The translations under genes and the position numbers were made by a program. Source: Marchantia polymorpha subsp. ruderalis (lineage: Eukaryota; Streptophyta; Marchantiopsida; Marchantiales; Marchantiaceae). From it: DNA of 64,000 bases. How positions within the stretch are numbered: the stretch's first letter is position 1; each line of letters opens with the position of its first letter. Of the stretch, positions 28,901 through 38,477 are shown one piece after another. The stretch is from positions 23,200,501-23,264,500 of the forward strand of contig AP031351.1 of assembly GCA_037833965.1 (NCBI GenBank). Direction: 5' to 3'. The notes beneath the pieces were generated by a model. It saw only the letters and a program-made list of their open reading frames with translations, had not been told where the DNA came from and did no database searches.

Positions 28901-29059
28901 CTCGAAGTGGAGGTGTCCGCGGCATTACAGCGCTTGGGACTGCGCAGTCGAACGGAAGATTGGCAGGGTAGGGAGTTAGTGCGCGGCAATCCGCCGCGTA
29001 GGAGACGTAGTACAGGTTCCGCGGAGTGTAGTGTAGCGTGGTTCCGTGCAGGCGTGTAG
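25952..29059 (+). CDS. U3-encoded ORF of family A (A3), up to 1035 aa
   Basis: Homologue of the family B U3 protein with unknown function. ATG at 25952 opens the longest frame. An ATG at 26174 (MSGRAN) lies closer to the conserved start seen in family B and may be the real one. The N-terminal domain (residues about 85-300) has LDFLLWGWNYI, WAQALGRCAG, RTRDYKDRFRR and LNHLSPFLINFYRQ. A Pro/Arg/Ser-rich middle follows, with PTALDILA. Then come IPLLRYLDRKVDKY (about 750), a coiled coil (about 790-928), HWEVKAQEKLTLREFELRAAG and the tail RRRRSTGSAEC. The ends are much more conserved against family B than the middle. No hydrophobic membrane segment. Confidence 0.8.
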   Translation: MTFDRAAENVPFLNSRFQSLVRAARIHLLAAKHSRRRRTGDFLLIEGEVNARDLELRAIRVCREREKLGRCGSRMSGRANPRNAMTRPSRLRMVPLRLPQNGLRAFEERLIARKLDFLLWGWNYICANMVREWLEPQGPPSRGLRPHVDRWTVQDWAQALGRCAGMPGHLLFDSESIKVTKQEEAQFVELFKTGRSTKNGYRTRDYKDRFRRTLSAALMQLLQPHRACYITLWQVSFVECVIEGTPIHWASILHRVMRQHAFEEKGGTLNHLSPFLINFYRQRNCLTAAELEHFPPLSVDHPGKYVRENEVDTDAEESPTSTPSRRRDEGRNTPAARVPRKRRWREESEEEQHQEPSAPIRPRPLYESYSRPKQKARRLVLPADSADTATIATEKGSASPEKHEEARTTAGATGHAATSTGERPPTGQGPPELPRASRTDVSFAHRRDSADGRASADRRSQVDVDLRLRVGRSSPPVHRTPPHVPPVHRQESPPFQRRKGKEPAEEPPTRHRPSGPDPPAHHAPQFAPSAPGPSSRGDTSRERAEAAPSAGSPPIDAPSAVGPIGQGTSGERPPAMSPLAMDVRGATPAADKAPAFAPAHRPSTAPTDRSREQQQTQERSDCPRDEISMRDAQSNPAQPPSARSPSAAGVGGREDTVDDQQASGGDAARAHSPTALDILAKSSEAAAVPSQAAHVDDVQPHSGQSPTQSMATEILHSDDDDGGSTEEMSGAEDTEEEEEEIVGAPAAALSELVIPLLRYLDRKVDKYADPLQPGSYIELVRRRTRTKVHTSKLLARVDQELRELKEKHACLWGQYKLNQKFYKHSEKVKDEKLDELTKEQVKVKEALISEQAQNRILSEELVRQTRLLEQCQLARQADEELIRRLQSECGELRAQRAEAESQLVIIEEDRRKEADRTKVETARRVAHCLKGYAHWEVKAQEKLTLREFELRAAGLLSGDSRSRRKVAKKLDAFLSKAQDTMSALEVEVSAALQRLGLRSRTEDWQGRELVRGNPPRRRRSTGSAECSVAWFRAGV

Positions 29060-29095
29060 CGTAGTGCAGTGTAGTGCTAGGTAGGACTTAGAAGG

Positions 29096-29124
29096 TATAA
29101 AATAGTTCCAGGCGTTTTGCCTGG
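29096..29124 (+). promoter_or_regulatory. A3 LTR TATA box and hairpin
   Basis: TATAAAATA (29096-29104) and CCAGGC-gtttt-GCCTGG (29108-29124), 37 bases after the U3 ORF stop. Transcripts from here would run directly into the inverted A2 LTR. Confidence 0.65.
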
Positions 29125-29241
29125 GGTTCTTTCCCATCAGAAGTGCAGATCAGGAACCCATTTCCTTTGCGTGTTTGTGTCCTTGAGTTCTGTCACCACG
29201 CATGAGGAGTTACAACTTAGCGTTCCGCATTTTGTAGCTGA

Positions 29242-30722
29242 GGGGGTGATTCTTGCCTGTGCACAGGCGGCACGTGTGGAGGTGTCCTGTGCACAGGCGG
29301 ACTGCTCCTTCCCACGCGTAAGCGTAGATCCACGTCCACTTGTGATCGCCTGTCTGCGGAGGCTCGTCCGTCCGCGGAGTCTCGTCTGTGCGCAAACGGA
29401 ACATCTGTCCGCGACGCACGTGGTAACTCCGGAGGCCCTTGGCCCGTAGGCGGCCTCTCTCCCGTCGAGGTTGCAGCGTGGCCCGTTGCTCCTGCGGTCG
29501 TCCGCGCTTCCTCATGCTTCTCTGGCGACGCACTTCCTTTCTCCGTCGCAATCGTCGCCGTGTCCGCACTGTCGGCTGGTAACACCAGTCTGCGTGCCTT
29601 CTGCTTCGGCCGGCTGTATGACTCGTACAGCGGCCGCGGTCGAATGGGAGCAGAGGGTTCTTGATGCTGCTCCTCTTCGGACTCTTCTCTCCATCGCCGC
29701 TTCCGCGGCACTCGTGCTGCAGGAGTGTTTCTCCCTTCGTCCCTCCGCCTTGATGGGGTAGAAGTCGGTGACTCCTCTGCATCAGTGTCGACCTCATTCT
29801 CCCGCACATACTTCCCGGGATGGTCGACGGACAATGGCGGAAAATGCTCAAGCTCCGCCGCTGTCAAACAATTCCGCTGTCGATAAAAATTGATGAGGAA
29901 AGGAGAAAGATGGTTTAGAGTTCCCCCCTTCTCCTCAAAAGCGTGCTGTCGCATCACCCTGTGCAGGATGCTCGCCCAGTGAATTGGAGTTCCCTCGATG
30001 ACGCACTCCACAAAAGAGACCTGCCACAATGTGATGTAGCAGGCGCGGTGTGGCTGCAGCAATTGCATCAGCGCCGCGGACAAAGTCCGGCGAAATCGAT
30101 CCTTGTAATCACGGGTCCTGTACCCATTCTTGGTAGACCTCCCGGTCTTGAATAGCTCCACAAATTGCGCCTCTTCCTGCTTGGTCACCTTGATGCTCTC
30201 ACTGTCGAAAAGGAGATGCCCTGGCATGCCCGCACATCTTCCCAACGCCTGCGCCCAATCTTGGACTGTCCACCGATCAACATGCGGACGCAATCCGCAC
30301 GAGGGTGGTCCCTGTGGCTCTAGCCACTCGCGCACCATATTCGCACAGATGTAGTTCCATCCCCATAGCAAGAAATCGAGCTTTCTTGCTATTAAGCGCT
30401 CCTCGAAAGCGCGCAGCCCGTTCTGTGGTAGGCGAAGTGGCACCATCCGCAATCGGCCCGGTCTCGTCATTGCGTTCCTGGGGTTCGCTCGCCCGCTCAT
30501 TCTACTTCCGCACCGCCCGAGCTCCTTTCTCTCTCGGCAAACTCTAATCGCCCTCAATTCCAAATCACGCGCATTCACTTCTCCCTCAATCAACAAGAAA
30601 TCTCCTGTGCGGCGACGTCGAGAATGTTTAGCAGCCAGCAGATGGATGCGCGCAGCGCGCACAAGAGATTGGAATCGCGAATTCAAGAATGGGACGTTCT
30701 CCGCCGCCCGGTCGAAGGTCAT
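29242..30722 (-). pseudogene. U3 ORF of A2, N-terminal fragment
   Basis: It encodes the N-terminal domain and the start of the Pro-rich middle of the family A U3 protein, nearly identical to A3. The frame runs over the joint at 29241/29242 into A3 sequence and stops at 29217, giving a 501-codon truncated ORF. Confidence 0.8.
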
Positions 30723-31905
30723 GGTCGGCTCTTGCTCGTGAAGAACGTCTCACTTGATGGCCGCGCCGGCTCTACGCTGGAACGGTCTCCGCTCTCACGC
30801 GCGGCTTCACGCTCCGCCGTCGTCGATTAAACTCTCACGCTCGAATTGGCGGATTTGAACTCCGCGAGCGTATTACCCCGCGGACATGGGGGCGTAGCGC
30901 CGAAGGCGAGTTTTCCGCCTTGCGCGGTACACTTGTTCGTACCGCCCCTCGGCCAATCCCCCTCTGCCTTGACGCGTGTGTCCGCATGTCGGACAAAAGT
31001 TCAACTCCTGCCTGTGCGCAGGCAGACTCCTCGGCGGATTCTCCGCCGGCGCGGAACTTCATTCTCCTGTGCACAGGCGCTCGCCTGTGCGCAGGCGAAT
31101 TCCGTGCGCGGCGTCGCGCTGGCGCGGAAGGCGTTGACCGTGGTAGCCGTCTCCGTCCAGTCTGTCCGTTTCTTGTCTCTTCGTCGGCGCTTCCGCCGCC
31201 GCAACTCCGTCCGTCCAAGAGCGCATCCACCCGTCCCGTCCGCATGGTCCGTACAGATTTGATTACTCTGGCGGCTCTTCCGCCGTACGCGGCGCTGCGC
31301 TGGCGCGGAAGGCGCCGTACACTTTCTACCTCACAAGGCGCATTTCTAGGGCCCAAGGCGGATTTTCCGCCGACGTCGAAGCGCCTGTGCACAGGCGAAC
31401 GCCTTCGTCCGCGCATAGGACAAAACTTGATTCCCCCTTCCGCGTAGGCGGAATTCCCGCCGGTGGCGAACTCCTTCCGCCGAAGGCGACCGTCTCCGTA
31501 TCTTCCAATAGTGATAGCTCCCTAAGTCCTCATCCGTTCCAAGCGTTCTTGGACTCGTTGGAATCAGTGCGTCGAGCTCTTTCCAACGAGACCCTAACTT
31601 GGTCAAGGCGCCCGAGGGTTGACCTAATTATGGAGGATCTTCCCTACCGCCGCGGACGCAACCTCCGACGGCGGGTTTTGCGCCTTGCGTCGTAGGGGTC
31701 CTAACTGCAGAGCTCGCAAGGAGGGTGGTGCCTGTCCTTACTGCTGCACCCCAAATCCTAGATTCTACAAGATCCCTCGAGAATCCCCGCGATCTTCCGG
31801 ATTCACTCCGTTTTGATGTACCGAAGGCTATTTACAATGCTGCCAGGGTACAGTTTTCCAAAAATGTTTTAATTTCCTCAAAATTGCCAAAAGTGGGGTA
31901 CCACA
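29242..31905 (-). repeat. A2 3' LTR, proximal part (U3)
   Basis: It starts TGTGGTACC at 31905 directly after the PPT and contains U3 with the CGCCTGTGCACAGGCG palindromes, the shared hairpin module near 31590 and the first half of the U3 ORF. It is an inverted copy of about 24709-27432, separated from it by 1.8 kb, so a long stem could form. Confidence 0.85.
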
Positions 31906-31918
31906 TGCTCCCCTCCTC
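31906..31918 (-). other. A2 polypurine tract
   Basis: GAGGAGGGGAGCA on the minus strand, as in A1. Confidence 0.85.
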
Positions 31919-31942
31919 AATTGTGAGCGCCCACGCGAACAC

Positions 31943-33998
31943 TCACATGTGGTATTTCTTCAACCGCCACCCGTTCACTCAGGTGCCTAACAAATCGCCG
32001 GCCAGGTCCGCAAGTTGGATGGATCCATTCGGGAAGACCTCGACAACCCTGTAAGGTCCCATCCATCTTAGGTGCAGTTTGCCTGGGAATCTGGCATGCC
32101 TGCTGTCGTAGAGCAATGCCAAATCACCCGCCTGCAGGAGTACAGGTTTGATCTTTTTATCGTATCTCTCCTTTCGGCGGAGCTGGATTTTCCGGGTGCG
32201 ATCTTCGGCGTCTCGTCTCCTCTCATCCAGCAGCGTGACCTCCTGTAACCTGTAGAGCTGACTCTCCTCTGCGCCCATCCTCTGCAAATCCAACGTTCGT
32301 TGGGTGGGTACTTCAAATTCGATCGGGAGGATCGGGTGTTGCCCATACACCAGAAAGTATGGTGTCTGTTTGGTCGTGATCTTCTCAGCTGTCCGGTACG
32401 CCCATAGAGCGGCTGCTAGCTTCGTATCCCAGTCGTGAGCGTGATTCACCGTGACCTTGAGTAGTATTTTACACAGCAGACCATTGGACTTCTCCGTCAA
32501 TCCATTCGCCTTGGGATTGTATGGAGTAGTCTTCCGGTGCTTGATGTGGAAATACCGTGTCAGATCTTCGATGATCTGATTCAGAAAATGCGTGCCCCGG
32601 TCGCTGACTAGCTCTAAGGGACATCCGTAGCGTGTGATAATCGACTCAAACAAGAAGGCTGCCACTGTGGCAGCATCATCCCTTCTGGTGGCCCTGGCCT
32701 CTACCATTTTGGTGGCGTAGTCCGTTGCTACCAGAATGTAGCGCCTTCGTGTGCTTCTAGTCACTGGTTGTATCGGCCCTACAAAGTCAATGCCCCACTT
32801 TTCGAAAGGTGCTAGAGGCATGATGGGAGTCAGGGGCCAGCGTGTTGTAGGCGTCGGTCTCCCCGTCCTCTGGCAACTGTCGCACTTGCGGATGTAATCG
32901 AGAACATCCTTAAACATGGTCGGCCACCAATACCCCGCATTTAGAATCTTTGTGACCGTGTTCCTGGTGGCATAGTGTCCACCCGCCTCCTCTGTATGCA
33001 TCGCACTCACTATTCTTGGTACCTCTGATTCCTCCAGGCATCTGCATAAGCGCTCATCTGCCATCTTCTTGAACAAAACCCCCTGCTGGAGTTGGTACGG
33101 GCCTGCCTTATGAATAAAGACAGTTCGCTGTTCCAAATCCATGCCTACGGGACACTGGAGGGTTAGCAGATATCGATACAGGTCGGCATAGCGGGACTCA
33201 TGCCCTGCAGACAACTGAAATAACTCTTCATCTGGAAAATCGTCCACCAATCCCTCCTCTGTCGGCTGGGTCCATAATCGGGACAAGTAATCCGCATTTT
33301 CGTGGTGCACCCCTTTCCTGGTCTGGACTGTGTAGGTGAACTCTTGTAGTAACAACACCCACCTGGCGATCCGACCGGATAGGTCGGCTTTCTTGACTAG
33401 GTGTTGCAATGCGTAGTGGTCCACATGGAACACAAATTCGTAGCAGATTAGGTAGTGACGGAACTTTTTACAGGAGTACACCATCCCCAACGCTTCTCTC
33501 TCCGTCGTGGTGTACTTCCGCTCTGCTAGAGACAGCTGTCGGCTCGCGAAGTAGATCGGGTAGTCCTTTTTGTTGTCATCCTTTTGACTCAGTACTACAC
33601 CGATGGCGAATGCAGATGTGTCAACGTAAACATGGAATGGTCGATTCCAGTCTGGACTCCTTAGCACGGGAGCAGTCGTGAGTTTCGCTTTAAGAGCCTC
33701 AAATGCTGACTACTGGTTCGCACCCCAGGCGTAAGGCTCGTCCTTCTTCAACAACTTGGTCAGGTCCGCCGCCAGTATTGCATACAGGTGTATGAATCTT
33801 CGGTAGTAGCCCACATGACCCAGGAATGCTCGCAGCTCTCTTAGATTCGTGGGCGGCTCAAGCTCGAGTATAACCTTGACCTTCTCGATGTCCACCGCAA
33901 TGCCGTCTGCCGAGACCCGATGACCCAACAAGATCCCACTAGTCATAAAGAAAAAGCACTTCTCGGGATGCAGTGATAAACTGCTCTCTCTACATTTA
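31943..33998 (-). pseudogene. A2 pol fragment (late RT to integrase)
   Basis: It begins inside RT at the SLHPEKCFFF segment, where it is joined to the 5' LTR, and runs to the normal pol end. Two nonsense codons break it: CAG to TAG at 33710-33712 (in a Gln-Gln pair before RNase H) and CGA to TGA at 31979-31981 near the C-terminus. Both are C-to-T changes. The integrase catalytic residues are present, but RT is incomplete. Confidence 0.85.
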
Positions 33999-34000
33999 AC

Positions 34001-35295
34001 ATCGCGAATTCAAGAATGGGACGCTCTCCGCCGCCCGGTCGAAGGTCATGGTCGGCTCTTGCTCGTGGAGGACGTCTCACTTGATGGCCGCGCCGGCTCT
34101 ACGCTGGAACGGTCTCCGCTCTCACGCGCGGCTTCACGCTCCGCCGTCGCCGATTAAACTCTCACGCTCGAATTGGCGGATTTGAACTCCGCGAGCGTAT
34201 TACCCCGCGGACATGGGAGCGCAGCGCCGAAGGCGAGTTTTCCGCCTTGCGCGGTACACTTGTTCGTACCGCCCCTCGGCCAATCTCCTTCTGCCTCGAC
34301 GCGTGTGTCCGCATGTCGGACAAAAGTTCGACTCCTGCCTGTGCGCAGGCAGACTCCTCGGCGGATTCTCCGCCGGCGCGGAACTTCATCCTTCTGTGCA
34401 CAGGCGCTCGCCTGTGCGCAGGCGAATTCCGTGCGCGGCGTCGCGCTGGCGCGGAAGGCGTTGACCGTGGTCAGCCGTCTCCGTCCAGTCTGTCCGTTCC
34501 TTGTCTCTTCGTCGGCGCTTCCGCCGCCGCACTCCGTCCGTCCAAGAGCGCATCCACCCGTCCCGTCCGCATGGTCCGTACGGATTTGATTACTCTGGCG
34601 GCTCCTTGCTCGTCCGCGGCGCCGCGCTGGCGTAGAAGGCGCCGTACACTTTCTACCTCACAAGGCGCATTTCTAGGGCCCAAGGCGGATTTTCCGCCGA
34701 CGCCGAAGCGCCTGTGCACAGGCGAACGCCTGTGCGTAGGCGGACTTCACGCCTCCCCAAACCCTACTTCGCCTGTGCACAGGCGAACTTCCTTCGTCCG
34801 CGCATAGGACAAAACTTGATTCCCCCTTCCGCGTAGGCGGAATTCCCGCCGGTGGCGAACTCCTTCCGCCGAAGGCGAACGTCTACGTATCTTCTAATAG
34901 TGATAACTCCCTAAGTCCTCATCCGTTCCAAGCGTTCTTGGACTCGTTGGAATCAGTGCGTCGAGCTCTTTCCAACGAGACCCTAACTCGGTCAAGGCGC
35001 CCGAGGGTTGACCTAATTATGAAGGATTTCCCTACCGCCGCGGACGCAACCTCCGAAGGCGGGTTTTGCGCCTTGCGTCGTAGGGATCCTAACTGCAGAG
35101 CTCGCAGGGAGGGTGGTGCCCATCCTTACTGCTGCACCCCAAATCCTAGATTCTACAAGATCCCTCGAGAATCCCCGCGATCTTCCGGATTCACTCTGTT
35201 TTGATGTACCGAAGGCTATTTACAATGCTGCCAGGGTACAGTTTTTTCCGAAAATGTTTTAATTTCCTCAAAATTACCAAAAGTGGGGTACCACA
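34001..35295 (-). repeat. A2 5' LTR, first 1.3 kb
   Basis: U3 from the LTR start at 35295 to just after the U3 ORF start codon (near 34050), where a deletion joins it to pol. The last 258 bases match A1 bases 1-258. It contains the palindromes and the hairpin module. No complete gene. Confidence 0.85.
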
Positions 35296-36769
35296 CCCTT
35301 TCCTGGTCTGGACCGTGTAGGTGAACTCTTGTAGCAACAGCACCCATCTGGCTATCCGACCGGACAGGTCGGCTTTCTTGACTAGGTGTTGCAATGCGTA
35401 GTGATCCACATGGAACACAAACTCGTAGCAGATTAGGTAGTGTCGAAACTTCTTACAGGAGTACACCATCCCCAACGCTTCTCTCTCCGTCGTGATGTAC
35501 TTCGTCTCTGCTAGAGACAGCTGACGGCTCGCGAAATAGATCGGGTAGTCCTTCTTGTTGTCATCCTTTTGGCTCAGTACTACACCGATGGCGAATGCAG
35601 ATGTGTCAACGTAAACATGGAATGGTCGATTCCAGTCTGGACTCCTTAGCACTGGAGCAGTCGTGAGTTTCGCTTTAAGAGCCTCGAATGCTGACTGCTG
35701 GTTCGCACCCCAGGCATAAGGCTCGTCCTTCTTCAACAACTTGGTCAGGTCGGCCGCCAGTGTTGCATACAGGTGTATGAATCTTCGGTAGTAGCCCACA
35801 TGACCCAAGAATGCTCGAAGCTCTCTCAGATTCGTGGGTGGCTCAAGCTCGAGTATAACCTTGACCTTCTCGATGTCCACTGCAATGCCGTCTGCCGAGA
35901 CCCGATGGCCCAACAAGATCCCACTAGTCATAAAGAAAAAGCACTTCTCGGGGTGCAGCGATAAACTGCTCTCCCTACATTTATCAAAGGTCTGCTTCAG
36001 GTGACTTAGGTGTTCTGACCGTTTCCCAAAGACACAGAAGTCATCTATGAATATTTCCAGGAACTTCCTCAGTTGCTCCTGAAAGATATTGGTCATCATC
36101 CGTTGAAAGGTGGCAGGTGCGTTGCACAGACCGAAGGGCATCTTGTGATATGCGTAAGTTCCCCAGTCGGTTGTGAACGTCGTTTTATCCTTGTTCTGTT
36201 CCCGGATAGACACCTGATTGTAACCTGAGAACCCGTACAGGAAGCTATAGCACTCATGTCCTGCGACATGGTCTAAAATGGCATCCGTGAACGGCAACGG
36301 GTGATGATCCTTGCGTGTTGCTGCATTCAACTTCCTGAAATCCTGACACACTCGTATCTTACCCGTCAACTTCTTTGGTACGATAACAATCGGCGATACC
36401 CATTCACTGCTGAGCACTGGGTAAATAATACCGGCGCTCAGGTACTTATCTATCTCCTCCTTAACTAGCAAGGAGTATTTTGGGTTGAGGCGATACTGGC
36501 GCTGACGTATGGGTACTGCTTCATCCAGTAAATCAATACGGTGTTCCCCATATCGTGCAGGTATCCCCTTCATGTCTTCGATCTTCCAGGCGAAGACATC
36601 AACATAATGGCTAAGGAATGTCTGTACCTCCCTTAGCTCGTCTCCTCTCACCGTGCTTGATACTTTCAAGCACTTGTCGGGACTGAGTTGTACTTCGTGA
36701 CAGTCACTAGGGTCGACAATGCCCTCGGTGTGACTCGTCTCACTTCCTCCCCAGCCCTACCGTTAATTG
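35296..36769 (-). pseudogene. A0 pol, 5' part (RT and start of RNase H)
   Basis: RT with the intact FIDDF box and most of RNase H, cut at 35296 by A2 (right target copy CCCTT, 35296-35300). Relative to A1 there is one extra base in the G-rich stretch just after the leaky stop, which puts a TGA early in the readthrough frame. RT could then no longer be made as a gag-pol fusion. Confidence 0.85.
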
Positions 36770-37122
36770 CTATTCGTCCTCCGGCTGAATAGCTTCCGGT
36801 TCTTCTTCCACAGAACAACAGGCAACGAATCCCACGAAATAATCGGATTCAGTGTCACTGGAATCTGATCGAGCGGCCGAATCACTGTCTACCCCCGATG
36901 TGTAACCCGCACTTGTCGATGGGGTCTCTCCTTCATGTCGGACCTTGTTCCAGGGCACCGTGATGGTCTGGGTCGGCGCCGTAGGATTGGGAAACTTAAG
37001 GCGATGCCTACGCCAGTCACATCGTACTTGTGCGCCATACAGCCACGGTCGCCCGAGCAGGACGTCATAGCCTTGCTTCAGCATCGGTTGAAGGATGATA
37101 TAAGTCAACCGAAAGTCTGCAC
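36770..37122 (-). pseudogene. A0 gag-PR, C-terminal fragment
   Basis: End of the protease domain (GRPWLYGAQ) and the acidic tail, ending in TAG CAA TTA like A1. It is cut at 37122 by B2. The last five bases TGCAC (37118-37122) are repeated at 52647-52651, where gag resumes. Confidence 0.88.
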
Positions 37123-38477
37123 TGTGGTAACACACTTTTTGTTTTTTTTGCAGAATTTAAACAATTTTAGAAAACTAGTACCAAAGCAGTGTTTGTAGCT
37201 AGAGAAGGGTACGCTAAATAGAGTGGATTGATGAGATCGTCACGAGGGCACAAAGAATCACGTAGTCGGATGTACCAACGCCAACGTCTTCGGCGCCTTC
37301 GGCAAAAACTCATTTTTGAGGTGTCTCTACTCACGCGCCTCTAGCGTATAAGGAAGCTACGCTTCCGGCGCAGACACCTCAGGAGGAGGTTTTGCTAAAG
37401 ACGTCAGGAGAAGGGCCCGGACCTCTAAAGGCATCCGACCATGAGTGCGCCTTCGGCGAAGCGCCGCTAGCGCGGAAAGGGAAAACCTTCATAACACTCG
37501 GGATACACGGTAGATCCAGTTGGTTGAAGTTGCATTAGAAAGAGCTCGGGACGCTCGTTCTAACGAGTCCAAGAGCGCCGGAGATGGATCAGGAATGGAG
37601 AAGTTATGAGCGTCGGAAAACTCGTAGCCGGACATGCGCCGTTCGCGCTAGGGTTCACAGCCGGAAAGGATTCCAGTACGCCCTCGGCGATGCGCCTTCG
37701 GCGGAATCACGCGCTCACAGGAGGAAACCAACTCAGAGTCGGAAGCGCCCTTGGCGGCTGTTCATGGAAGGAAAGTGCCGGTCGGATGTACGCCTCCGAC
37801 GTGGCGCTGACGGCCGGATGCGCTGGCATAAGTTGCGCTGACGGATATGCGCTGGCAGCAACGGACGAGGCATAAAGGACAAAATAGGCGGTACGACTGC
37901 GCGCCGGCGTAATTCGCTCCGGCTGGATGTGCGCCTCCAGCAAGGCGCCGACGGATAATGAACGCACCAGCGGCGACACGCCTCCGGAGAAGGGCGGGTT
38001 AGGAAAAGACAACAGGGCCGACGTATACCCTGCAGCGGACTCGAGTCCGGAAGGTGGCGGCGGCGGGAGAATTCAACGTTTAAGCATGCGAATGCGCGCA
38101 ATGCGGGGACGTGAATTCGCGCATGCAAAGGGCGAACCGTTAAGCCGTATAGCCGGCTGCGTACGTTGCAACCAGTAAGAACGTTGGACGTTCTTGAAAT
38201 CGGAGAAGAAAAGACTGCGCTCCAGTCTCATTCTCTCATTCTTGACTTTGCAATTTCCAGTTCCAAGATTACGCGCAAGGGCGGAGCGACCTGCAGTGAG
38301 AGTAGAGAGTGCGGAGACGAGTTGCACAAGGATCTTGGCGGACCTTGAAAGAATTGGGAGTAGCGATCTTGAACGAGCGCAGAGAGAGTGAGCAGTCAGT
38401 GCTTGAGTGGCCGACGCGCAGTGGCGATTGTGAGAGAGTGAGCGAAAGGGAGAACGTTTGTGTGTGCAGGCAACGCA

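Larger units (their letters stand above)
24709..29241 (+). mobile_element. A3: inverted family A LTR, first 4.53 kb
   Basis: It starts exactly at the LTR terminus TGTGGTACC, as an integration would, but ends inside R/U5 at 29241 and joins the A2 U3 ORF in opposite orientation. The likely history is insertion of a plus-strand A element into A2, then a deletion removing its interior, its other LTR and part of A2. With the missing end (about 0.83 kb, judged from A2) the full LTR would be near 5.3 kb. It contains an intact U3 ORF and a promoter. Confidence 0.8.
22934..35295 (-). mobile_element. A2: internally deleted family A element carrying an inverted LTR
   Basis: LTR termini abut A0 pol at both sides: TGTAATAACCC begins at 22934 and GGTACCACA ends at 35295. 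Target duplications CCCTT lie at 22929-22933 and 35296-35300. Reading on the minus strand: first 1.3 kb of the 5' LTR, a deletion that removes the rest of the LTR, PBS, gag and half of RT, then the rest of pol, PPT and 3' LTR. The 3' LTR is broken by the plus-strand LTR A3 together with loss of about 0.85 kb. The inner 3' LTR start is a different subtype from the 5' LTR start, so recombination with another copy is likely. Confidence 0.85.

Noticed and set aside
29117..29449. Open frames on the opposite strand of the U3 ORFs and gag-pol (for example 29117-29449 plus, 27010-28152 minus)
   Set aside because: They mirror GC-rich real genes, recur wherever the real ORF recurs, and show no domain or independent start signal.
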